Assembly: GCA_964392615.1 (NCBI GenBank)
Contig: CAYMRB010000574.1
Coordinates: 1-5,273, forward strand
Source of the DNA: CAYMRB01 sp964392615
GTDB taxonomy: Bacteria; Planctomycetota; UBA8108
DNA: 5,273 nt
Reading direction: 5' to 3'
Shown here: positions 1-5,273 of the stretch, piece by piece
How positions within the stretch are numbered: the stretch's first letter is position 1
Layout of the letters: each line of letters begins with the position of its first letter
Notes under the pieces: model-generated
The model's database searches: none
Told to the model about the DNA's origin: nothing
The model's input: only the letters and a program-made list of their open reading frames with translations
Program-made: the position numbers and the translations under genes

Positions 1-1
1 G

Positions 2-667
2 CTCCTGCGCTTGCCGACGCTGATCGTGACGCTGGGCACGGCCAGCCTGTTTCGGGGCTTCCTGCTGGCGTTCATCGGCACGTCGCTGATCAACAGCGTG
101 CCGCCGGGGATGGTGGAGCTCTCCCGTTGGACCCTGACGAGCGACACATTGCCGTCGGGGGAGACCATCGGCCTGTCCGGGACGGTGCTGTTCCTCGTGG
201 CCGTCGCGATCGGGACGGCCACGTTCCTGCGTTACACGGTACTCGGTCGCGGGGTCTACGCGCTCGGGGGCCATCCGGCCGCAGCAGCGCGAATCGGATT
301 CCCGGTGCGACGGCTGCAGTTCTTCGTGTACGGATTCGTCGGCGGTCTATCGGGCATCGCAGGCATCCTGCACGCGTCGATGATGCGCAACGCCGACCCG
401 CGCGACCTCGTCGGCACCGAGCTCGACGTGATCGCGGCGGTCGTGCTCGGAGGTGCGAGCATCACGGGCGGCCGCGGAACGGTGCTCGGCACGCTGCTCG
501 GCGTCGCCTTGCTCCAGCTCGTGTACGGCAGCTTGATCCAGCTCCACATCCCCTCGTACTGGCAGCGCGTCGCCGTCGGTCTCGCGATCGTCGTCAGCAC
601 GTGGATCTCGGCGATGCGCGGTCGAGGCGCGCGAGGAGCAGAGACCAGCGGAGTGGAAGCCGCATGA
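2..667 (+). CDS. RbsC-family sugar ABC transporter permease, 5'-truncated
   Basis: Inner-membrane permease of the BPD_transp_2 (RbsC/LsrC/LsrD/RhaP/RhaQ) family, which moves a monosaccharide or related small molecule across the cytoplasmic membrane with an ABC ATPase and a periplasmic binding protein. The frame is open to the window's left edge and begins inside the family's L-R-L-P-T-L-I-V-T-L-G-T segment. About one third of the protein is therefore missing, and the TTG at 11 is not a real start. From the first complete codon there are 221 residues. Visible are several hydrophobic helices, the G-R-G-V-Y-A-L-G-G cytoplasmic loop (about residues 82-90), and the diagnostic C-terminal G-T-E-L-D-V-I-A-A-V-V-L-G-G plus G-G-R-G-T segment (about 138-159). 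The stop overlaps the next permease gene. The substrate cannot be told from the sequence; ribose, rhamnose or autoinducer-2-like sugars are the usual family options. Confidence 0.9.
   Translation, partial: LLRLPTLIVTLGTASLFRGFLLAFIGTSLINSVPPGMVELSRWTLTSDTLPSGETIGLSGTVLFLVAVAIGTATFLRYTVLGRGVYALGGHPAAAARIGFPVRRLQFFVYGFVGGLSGIAGILHASMMRNADPRDLVGTELDVIAAVVLGGASITGGRGTVLGTLLGVALLQLVYGSLIQLHIPSYWQRVAVGLAIVVSTWISAMRGRGARGAETSGVEAA
650..653 (+). promoter_or_regulatory. Likely ribosome binding site (GGAG) of the second permease
   Basis: GGAG lies 10 nt before the ATG at 664, inside the last codons of the first permease. It supports 664 as the true start, together with the ATGA overlap. Confidence 0.45.
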
Positions 668-1683
668 AGCAGGATTCCGTGAGCCACTTCGACCTCCGCT
701 TCCGGCGCCTCCTGCGCGTCGACAGCAGCGTGCTGCGGCTGGCGGTGATCGCGGTCTTCCTGTTCGCGCTGATGAGCGTTCTCAGCCCCGATCGCTTCTT
801 CACGCTACGGAACGTCACGTCGATGTCGTTTCAGTTTCCGGAGCTCGGGCTCTTCGCGCTCGCCGTGACGATCTCGCTCGTCACGGGAGGGATCGACCTC
901 TCCGTGGTCAGCGTCGCCAACCTCGCGGGGATCGCCGCGGCGCTCGTGCTGACGCGGACGGTCCCTTCGGACGCGTCGCCGCTTGCAGCCGCCGCGTGGG
1001 TTGCGGTCGCGATTCTCCTCGCGATCGTGGTCGGTGGCGCCTGCGGCTTCTTGAACGGCATGCTCGTCGCGCGCGCCCGGATCACGCCGATCCTCGGCAC
1101 GCTCGGAACGATGCAGCTCTTCATGGGCGTGGCACTCGTCGTGACGAAGGGCGAGGCCGTGTCCGGCTTCCCACGGCTCTTCGTCGAGCTCGGGAGCGGG
1201 ACGTGGCTCTCGGTGCCGGTCCCGCTGCTCGTGTTCGCCGTCGCGGCGGGCGCCGTCGCGGTGCTGCTCGGACGCACGCGGCTCGGCGTTCACCTGTACC
1301 TGCTCGGGGGCAGTGAGACCGCGGCGCGATTCGCGGGAATCCCCGTCCGCAGCGTGCTCCTGCGAACGTACCTCCTGTCCGGCGTCCTCGCCGCCGTCGC
1401 CGGGCTCGTGATGGCCGCTCGCACGAACTCCGCGAAGGCCGACTACGGGACCTCGTACCTGCTGCAGGCGGTGCTCGTCGCCGTGCTCGGCGGCGTGAAC
1501 CCGATGGGCGGATCTGGACGCGTCGCCGGGGTCGTGCTCGCGGTGCTCTCGCTGCAGTTCCTCTCCAGCGGCTTCGGTATGCTCCGGTTCAGCAACTTCG
1601 CCAAGGAGTTCACCTGGGGCGCGTTCCTCCTGCTGATCATGACCATCAACGCGGTCCTGGATCGCCGCCGCCGGCACGATTGA
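664..1683 (+). CDS. RbsC-family sugar ABC transporter permease, second subunit
   Basis: Complete 339-residue permease, the usual length for RbsC-type proteins, and the likely heterodimer partner of the preceding permease. The ATG at 664 overlaps the upstream TGA (ATGA), implying translational coupling. The same frame is open further upstream, but that part is an arginine-rich shadow of the first permease. The protein has a short basic cytoplasmic N-terminus and a first membrane helix at about 25-40. The family motif G-G-I-D-L-S-V is at 75-81. Next come the A-R-I-T-P-I-L-G-T-L-G-T loop (137-148), the G-R-T-R-L-G-V-H-L-Y-L-L-G-G loop (203-216), and the C-terminal V-L-V-A-V-L-G-G-V-N-P-M-G-G-S-G-R segment (270-286). 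It ends in a basic R-R-R-R-H-D tail. Family membership is firm; the substrate is unknown. Nothing follows it on this strand, so it is probably the last gene of its operon. Confidence 0.93.
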   Translation: MKQDSVSHFDLRFRRLLRVDSSVLRLAVIAVFLFALMSVLSPDRFFTLRNVTSMSFQFPELGLFALAVTISLVTGGIDLSVVSVANLAGIAAALVLTRTVPSDASPLAAAAWVAVAILLAIVVGGACGFLNGMLVARARITPILGTLGTMQLFMGVALVVTKGEAVSGFPRLFVELGSGTWLSVPVPLLVFAVAAGAVAVLLGRTRLGVHLYLLGGSETAARFAGIPVRSVLLRTYLLSGVLAAVAGLVMAARTNSAKADYGTSYLLQAVLVAVLGGVNPMGGSGRVAGVVLAVLSLQFLSSGFGMLRFSNFAKEFTWGAFLLLIMTINAVLDRRRRHD

Positions 1684-1726
1684 CGTCGCGAGGCCTTCGA
1701 CTCCGCCGTACGACTCAGCGTCAATC
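1678..1726. terminator. Weak inverted repeat between convergent genes, possible terminator
   Basis: GATTGACG (1678-1685) and CGTCAATC (1719-1726) are perfect 8-nt inverted arms spanning the stop codon of the permease operon. The 33-nt interior is long and there is no T-tract, so this is not a textbook intrinsic terminator. Its place between the convergent stops at 1683 and 1758 makes a termination role reasonable but unproven. Confidence 0.22.
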
Positions 1727-1757
1727 CCGCCCGCATAGCGGCGTTTCCGAGCGATTG

Positions 1758-2339
1758 TCAGTTGCGCGGCGTCACGGTCAGCCTCTTCGTACGCACCATG
1801 ACGTCGCCGATGCCGCCGGCGCCAGCCGAGACGCGGAGCGACACGGATACCGCTCCTCCTGCTGCCAGAGTGAACCTCGAGGGACCGAGGTCGATGCCAC
1901 CACACAGCGGGATGGCTTCGCCGGTCGACAGGTTCGTGCAGACCAAGCGGCCCTCGTCGACGAGACCGTTGCCGTTGTCGTCCACGCCGTTGGCTGTCTC
2001 CGAGAGCATCGTCTCCAGGTCATACCGAATCGGCGGTCCGGGCAGAACCGCGACGCCGTCAAACCCTCCGGCAAGCGTTAGCGTCAGCTGTCGTCCCGTC
2101 GAGTCGACAACCACCGTCGAGGCGATGGCCTGCCGCACGTCGTTGGCGATGTAGTTCAACGCAGAACGAGAGCGCTCGAACGTGCGGTTCAGCGCGTCCG
2201 CCTCCGAAGCGCTGCGTGTGGCGACGCGTGTCACGACCGAAACCTGGGCGCCGACTACGAGCGCGAGCGTCGCGTAGAACGAGACTTCGAGGAGCGTCCA
2301 TCCCGCGACGCGGTCCGTAACGATATTCCGAGTTCGCAT
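1758..2339 (-). CDS. Prepilin-type N-methylation protein (minor pseudopilin, GspJ/PilW-like)
   Basis: A 193-residue protein with a class III (prepilin) leader. A 13-residue basic leader ends in Gly13, followed by W-T-L-L-E-V, so the mature protein would carry Glu at +5, the residue conserved for pilin assembly. Hydrophobic helix: about 16-35. Prepilin peptidase would cut after Gly13. Position +1 is Trp, where Phe is usual. The Y-I-A-N-D-V-R-Q-A stretch (63-71) and the overall length fit minor pseudopilins of the GspJ/PulJ or PilW type. Residues 117-130 read N-G-V-D-D-N-G-N-G-L-V-D-E-G, an acidic loop resembling calcium-binding loops. Two cysteines (134, 146) flank the following segment and could form a disulfide. 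No other pilus or type II secretion gene is visible next to it. No strong Shine-Dalgarno is seen before the ATG at 2339. The prepilin assignment is firm; the subfamily is tentative. Confidence 0.83.
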   Translation of the reverse strand: MRTRNIVTDRVAGWTLLEVSFYATLALVVGAQVSVVTRVATRSASEADALNRTFERSRSALNYIANDVRQAIASTVVVDSTGRQLTLTLAGGFDGVAVLPGPPIRYDLETMLSETANGVDDNGNGLVDEGRLVCTNLSTGEAIPLCGGIDLGPSRFTLAAGGAVSVSLRVSAGAGGIGDVMVRTKRLTVTPRN

Positions 2340-2642
2340 GAGCCCAATCTCAACAAGCTAGCCGCCGTCGAGTTATCGGCCGCAACTGCTGATCCCACCG
2401 ACGGCGCTCTCTCGGGATCTTTCGCAAGTGGTTGGGGCGCAAGGGGGCCCGGGGCTTCCCGTCCGCGTCGAGATCGGGTCCCGAGCCACGCGACGAAGCG
2501 GCCGTTCCTTTCCGATCGACCGAGCATTCGGTGGCCGAAGTCGAGGGAGCGCTGCGACCACTCTCCTCGAGCGATGCCTGCAACTGCCGGCGCTTCGCCG
2601 CTCGTCGGAGGATCGTCGCTACACTCGAAGATCGCGGTGCCC
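2340..2642. other. Gene-free interval between pseudopilin gene and broken sulfatase, with a sulfatase 3'-end remnant
   Basis: About 300 bases with several long open frames on both strands. None has a recognisable product, and their arginine/serine-rich composition is typical of GC-rich shadow frames. The one interpretable element is the 57-nt sulfatase-derived block at 2546-2602. The part next to the pseudopilin start (2340-2400) should hold that gene's promoter and leader, but I see no convincing -35/-10 pair. The rest shows nothing I can identify. Confidence 0.6.
2546..2602 (-). pseudogene. Orphan copy of a sulfatase C-terminal coding segment
   Basis: On the minus strand this block reads A-A-K-R-R-Q-L-Q-A-S-L-E-E-S-G-R-S-A-P. 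The intact sulfatase next door has A-A-K-R-R-Q-L-Q-A-S-L-E-K-L-K-E-S-G-R-S-A-P at its C-terminus. At the DNA level 55 of 57 bases match 3366-3431, with a single 9-nt gap that removes three codons (K-L-K). Both substitutions are synonymous (Leu CTG/TTG, Gly GGC/GGT). Similarity stops abruptly on both sides. The block lies in a different frame from the broken sulfatase upstream of it and has no start of its own, so it is a gene fragment. It could come from a duplication of the neighbour's 3' end or be the tail of a deleted close paralogue. Confidence 0.75.
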
Positions 2643-3305
2643 TCACCGCTCCCGGCGCTTCTTGCGCTCCAAGTGAAAGGCGTCGCCGTCCGTCACCAAC
2701 CGGAGTTCCGACTTGGGCATCCCGGGTGGCGCGAACGACTTCGGCGCGCGCCCACGGTTGTACACGCTGTTCGGGAACGGCTCCGGAAACGGCGTGTCCT
2801 CGCCCCACGAGTCCAGAGGCCAGCCTTCACGCTTCGCGGCTTCGTTGCGGAGGTAGAACCCGTCCCAGCCACGTCGATCGACATATCCGGCCGGATGATG
2901 GAATAGCTTGCCGGCGCCGAAGGTCGCGTATCCGCCCTCACGAAAGCTGACTTGAAGCGGACGCAGCTCGGGGCGGTTGACGAAGTACACCTGCGTCGTG
3001 TAGCAGCCCGTCGTCGAGGCGAACCGGCCCGTGAAGATCGCACTTCGAGACGGTGCGCAAAACGTGCCCGGACAGTGCGCGTTCTAAACCACGACGCCCC
3101 GGTTCGCCAGCCGGTCCATGTTCGGCGTGACCGCCTGCTCGTAGCCCATCGCGCCGACCCTGTCGCACAGGTCGTCGACAGCGAACAGGACCACGTTGGG
3201 CCGCTCCTTCGCTGCCAGGGCCGTCACGAGCAGGAGGAGAACGACCGCAAGGCCCAAAGAGCCGGCGAGGCGCGAGGGAAGCGAGTTCGTCAATCGCGTG
3301 TTCAT
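2643..3305 (-). pseudogene. Iduronate-2-sulfatase-like gene, amber-interrupted and 3'-truncated
   Basis: A 221-codon frame from ATG 3305 to TGA 2643, broken by one in-frame TAG at 3086-3084 (codon 74). It starts with a clear Sec signal peptide (basic n-region, L-A-V-V-L-L-L-L-V-T-A-L-A-A core, about residues 19-32). Then comes the sulfatase opening R-P-N-V-V-L-F-A-V-D-D-L (35-46), whose acidic pair binds the active-site metal. Right after the stop, in the same frame, are N-A-H-C-P-G-T-F and the catalytic C-A-P-S-R-S-A-I-F-T-G-R (Cys83-Arg94). Further on, G-A-G-K-L-F-H-H, G-W-P-L-D-S-W-G-E-D and F-P-N-S-V-Y-N-R-G-R are typical of iduronate-2-sulfatase-like proteins. After about residue 190 the family pattern ends, and a short basic tail (E-R-K-K-R-R-E-R) precedes the stop. 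Family members are usually 450-550 residues, so more than half is missing, including the second metal-binding D-N site. The ATG overlaps the stop of the upstream sulfatase (ATGA). As it stands it should give only a 73-residue inactive peptide. Confidence 0.88.
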
Positions 3306-4945
3306 TTCCTCTCGGCTGACCTCAGCCGCGGAATGTTCTCGATGCCAATCGGCTTCCTGCCCGTCGGAGCGCTGCGGCCACTCTCCTTGAGCTTCTCGAG
3401 CGATGCCTGCAGCTGCCGGCGCTTCGCCGCTTCCTTGAAGAACAGGTTCGTCGTTTCGCCCGGGTCGGTCGCCAGATCATAGAGCTGACCCGGCGCATCG
3501 GGCTCCGTCTCGGGGAGGGCGTACTCCTTCATCGCTCCGCGGTCATAGTTGTTGCCGCCTGATCCCTCATGGTCGAGGTACTTCCACTTCCCCATGCGAA
3601 TCTGGAACTCGCCGCGGAAGCTCTGGGTCAGGAGATGCGGCCGGATGGATTTCTTCGGGTCCTGGACTCCGAGCATCGCCGGCAGCATGTCGAAGCTGTC
3701 CGTCGCCGCGCCGTCGGGAAGCTCGTAGCCGACGACCGACGCGAGCGTCGCGAAGATGTCGGTCGTGTTCGTCATCTGGGCAGACACCAGCCCCCTGGGA
3801 ATCCGCCCGGGCCATCTCGCGATGAACGGCACCCGGTGGCCGCCCTCCCAGCCGTCTCGTTTGACGCCCCGCCAGTCCCCCGCGGGATCGTGATCGTGGT
3901 CCTCTCGCATCCAGGCGACGTGCAACGTCTCGGGCCCGTTGTCCGCGTTGAAGAGTATCAGCGTCTCCTCGTCGATCCCCAGCTCGGCGACAAGATCGAT
4001 CACGCGTCCGACCAGGACGTCGAGCTCACGCACGAAGTCGCCCCGGGGGCCCGCGGTCGTCGCGCCGTTGAATTCCGGTGCCGGCAGGACGGGAGCGTGG
4101 CAGATCTGAGTGGAGAGCACCGCGAAGAAGGGCTTCTCGGGGCTCTTCTTTCGATGCTCGACGATGAACTCCCGCGTCTTCTCGTAGAAGAGAAGGTCTG
4201 CCTTCACGAACTCGTATCCCGGCGCCATCCACCCCTCATCGTTGTCCCATCGCCACTTGCCTCCGGGGTTGGGGAGGTTCGCCCGCTTGTGCCGCTGGCT
4301 GGCGGGGACGGGCACCATCCCGTTCTCGATGTAGACGTAGAGCGGATCCGTCGTGGGGCAGTTCGGAGTAACGAACGACTCGTCGAAGCCGCGCGCGTTC
4401 GGCCCATCGACGAGCGGCGTGCTCTTCTCGTAGTCGATGAGGAGCGAGTTCTTGAACCCGCCGCCGAGCCGCTTGCCGTTCTTGTCGAGCCAGGTGAGCC
4501 CGACGTGCCACTTCCCGAAGACGCCGGTCCGGTACCCCTTCTGCCGTAGCATGTCACCAACGGTGAGCGTTCCGGGCTTCAGATAGCTCGGACCGCCCGG
4601 TCCCTCGAACGCCCCGCCCCCCCGGCCGGTCGACCGGTAGATCTGCTGTCCGGAATAGAGGCCGTACCGCGACGGCGAGCAGATGGTGGATGGGCTGTGC
4701 GCATCGGTGAACCGGATCCCCTCATCGGCCATGCGGTCGAGCCGCGGGGTCTTGTAGGCAGCCTCGGAGTTGTAGCATGACAGGTCGCCGTAGCCGAGAT
4801 CGTCGGCGTAGATGATCACGATATTCGGCAGGGCCTCCGCCCCCGCCGGCGTGATGGTCCCGAGGGAGAAGGCCAGGCCGGCCAGTGCCGCGGCAAGAGG
4901 ATAACGCGCTCGGCACGGTGTGTTCGGAATGCGAGTCAGCTTCAT
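3302..4945 (-). CDS. Exported arylsulfatase-like sulfatase (formylglycine type), intact
   Basis: A 547-residue sulfatase that should hydrolyse sulfate esters, probably on polysaccharides or their oligosaccharides, outside the cytoplasm. I chose ATG 4945 because it gives a clean signal peptide: basic n-region, A-A-A-L-A-G-L-A-F-S-L-G core, A-G-A cleavage near residue 36. An in-frame ATG at 4963 and a GTG at 5008 are alternatives that bury the signal further in; no start has a good Shine-Dalgarno. Motifs in order: N-I-V-I-I-Y-A-D-D-L-G-Y-G-D (41-54; metal ligands Asp48-Asp49), C-S-P-S-R (89-93; Cys89 becomes formylglycine, Arg93), G-K-W-H (144-147), His283 in Q-I-C-H-A-P, F-N-A-D-N-G-P-E (332-339; Asp335-Asn336), and G-V-K-R-D-G-W-E-G-G-H-R-V-P (360-373; Lys362). 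Near the C-terminus are the W-K-Y-L and Q-L-Y-D-L-A-T-D-P-G-E-T-T-N-L segments typical of arylsulfatases. Length and residues are complete. Activity needs a formylglycine-generating or radical-SAM maturase, not seen here. It is the first gene of a coupled sulfatase pair. Confidence 0.94.
   Translation of the reverse strand: MKLTRIPNTPCRARYPLAAALAGLAFSLGTITPAGAEALPNIVIIYADDLGYGDLSCYNSEAAYKTPRLDRMADEGIRFTDAHSPSTICSPSRYGLYSGQQIYRSTGRGGGAFEGPGGPSYLKPGTLTVGDMLRQKGYRTGVFGKWHVGLTWLDKNGKRLGGGFKNSLLIDYEKSTPLVDGPNARGFDESFVTPNCPTTDPLYVYIENGMVPVPASQRHKRANLPNPGGKWRWDNDEGWMAPGYEFVKADLLFYEKTREFIVEHRKKSPEKPFFAVLSTQICHAPVLPAPEFNGATTAGPRGDFVRELDVLVGRVIDLVAELGIDEETLILFNADNGPETLHVAWMREDHDHDPAGDWRGVKRDGWEGGHRVPFIARWPGRIPRGLVSAQMTNTTDIFATLASVVGYELPDGAATDSFDMLPAMLGVQDPKKSIRPHLLTQSFRGEFQIRMGKWKYLDHEGSGGNNYDRGAMKEYALPETEPDAPGQLYDLATDPGETTNLFFKEAAKRRQLQASLEKLKESGRSAPTGRKPIGIENIPRLRSAERK
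3308..3313 (-). promoter_or_regulatory. Shine-Dalgarno-like GAGAGG at the coupled sulfatase start
   Basis: GAGAGG sits within the last codons of the upstream sulfatase (E-R-K-stop), only 2 nt before ATG 3305. That spacing is shorter than ideal. Together with the ATGA stop/start overlap it points to re-initiation by terminating ribosomes, and it fixes 3305 as the start of the broken sulfatase. Confidence 0.4.
3366..3431 (-). repeat. Source-side copy of the duplicated sulfatase 3'-end block
   Basis: This 66-nt segment codes for the C-terminal A-A-K-R-R-Q-L-Q to G-R-S-A-P stretch of the intact sulfatase. It is nearly identical to 2546-2602 apart from 9 extra bases (TTGAGCTTC on the plus strand). 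The two copies are direct repeats about 0.8 kb apart, so they could support recombination that deletes the intervening broken sulfatase. Confidence 0.8.
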
Positions 4946-5273
4946 CGTGCAAGAATCACTCATGGACACCGTGCTACTCGTAGATCGGGCAGAAGGAGTT
5001 GAACCCACGTGCTCATGCTCGTGAGTATCCGACCGAAGCAGACTTCACGGCGACAGAATTCCCCGAGGATCCGAGGATCGCGGGTGATGCGTGCCCCGCG
5101 GTTCGCTCCGATGGCGTTGCCCGCCGGCACGACATCTCGTCGCTCCGCCCGGTCCATCTCGACGAGACGCTCGATCAGGACTTCCCTGAACGAGCGTCTC
5201 GCCGCCGCGCGGAACTCATAGCCCGGGCTGCGCCCGGAACCCAACGGCGGAACCGGAAACAAGAGAAGAGGAT
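4946..5273. other. Upstream region of the sulfatase operon, no identified gene
   Basis: This 328-base stretch precedes the sulfatase start and should contain its promoter and leader; no convincing -35/-10 pair is visible. A minus-strand frame is open from the right edge down to a stop at 4960. Between about 5225 and 5070 it has G/C-rich third positions and a plausible soluble composition, for example F-R-E-V-L-I-E-R-L-V-E-M-D-R-A-E-R-R-D-V-V. It could be the 3' part of a gene starting outside the window. I do not recognise a family, and its end overlaps the possible upstream starts of the sulfatase, so I leave it as unassigned. Confidence 0.4.
5223..5237. repeat. Short GC-rich perfect hairpin
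   Basis: CCGGGC-TGC-GCCCGG forms a 6-bp perfect stem with a 3-nt loop. No T-tract follows on either strand. It could be part of a terminator or a REP-like element upstream of the sulfatase operon, or chance in GC-rich DNA. Confidence 0.25.

Noticed and set aside
127..663. The frame of the second permease stays open far upstream of 664.
   Set aside because: That part is arginine-rich, lies over the first permease, and has no membrane-protein character. The ATGA overlap and GGAG support 664.
805..1905. Long minus-strand open frame opposite the second permease.
   Set aside because: Its composition (long runs of R, E, H, D) is the usual antisense shadow of a GC-rich membrane-protein gene; no domain pattern is visible.
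2474..2484. TCGGG-T-CCCGA palindrome as a terminator or operator.
   Set aside because: A one-base loop cannot form a stable hairpin, and there is no T-tract or second copy nearby.
2652..2661. CCGGCGCTTC here also occurs inside both copies of the sulfatase-tail repeat, suggesting a third partial copy.
   Set aside because: Only 10 bases match and flanking similarity is poor; expected by chance in GC-rich coding DNA.
2432..2950. Plus-strand open frame across the gap and the broken sulfatase.
   Set aside because: It is rich in arginine, serine and proline and crosses a region clearly coding, or formerly coding, for a sulfatase on the other strand.
3569..4549. Long plus-strand open frame (326 codons) opposite the intact sulfatase.
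   Set aside because: It is antisense to a gene with a complete set of sulfatase motifs, has no recognisable domains, and is explained by GC-rich codon bias.
4975..5015. Minus-strand GGGTTCAACTCC followed by a CCCGA-type stretch resembles a tRNA T-arm and 3' acceptor end.
   Set aside because: The T-stem needs a T-T mismatch, no matching 5' acceptor strand (TCGGGCA) lies at the right distance, and no D-arm or anticodon arm can be built. Treated as coincidence.

Overview
This is a high-GC, tightly packed bacterial window. It combines RbsC-type sugar ABC permeases, Cys-type (formylglycine) sulfatases with export signals, and a prepilin-like protein carrying an acidic D-D-N-G-N-G-x-x-D-E loop. 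That mix suggests a polysaccharide-degrading environmental bacterium, most likely Planctomycetota or a similarly sulfatase-rich phylum. The phylum is inferred from gene content only. Shine-Dalgarno signals are weak at most starts.

Plus strand, 2-1683: the 3' part of one sugar ABC permease, then a complete second permease whose ATG overlaps the first gene's stop (ATGA). The two should form the membrane heterodimer of a ribose/rhamnose/AI-2-type importer. Its ATPase and binding protein are not in the window and probably lie upstream of position 1. The operon appears to end here, facing a convergent minus-strand gene, with a weak inverted repeat at the junction.

Minus strand, 2339-1758: a small prepilin/minor-pseudopilin-like protein with no other secretion or pilus gene beside it.

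Minus strand, 4945-2643: a sulfatase pair. The upstream gene (4945-3302) is an intact exported arylsulfatase-like enzyme with all expected active-site motifs. Its stop codon overlaps the start of a second, iduronate-2-sulfatase-like gene (3305-2643), again as ATGA. That second gene is broken in two ways. A single in-frame amber codon (3086-3084) sits nine codons before its catalytic cysteine. It also loses family resemblance after about 190 codons, well short of a full sulfatase.

Past its end, at 2602-2546, lies a 57-nt near-copy of the 3' end of the intact arylsulfatase gene (3431-3366). It matches at 55 of 57 positions, with one 9-nt in-frame gap and only synonymous differences. The 2340-3305 interval therefore looks like the decayed remains of a larger sulfatase cluster.

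The last ~330 bases (4946-5273) hold the sulfatase leader region, a GC-rich hairpin, and a minus-strand frame open to the window edge that I do not recognise. I see no RNA gene, CRISPR array, insertion sequence or clearly new multi-gene system. The most informative part is the sulfatase decay and duplication.
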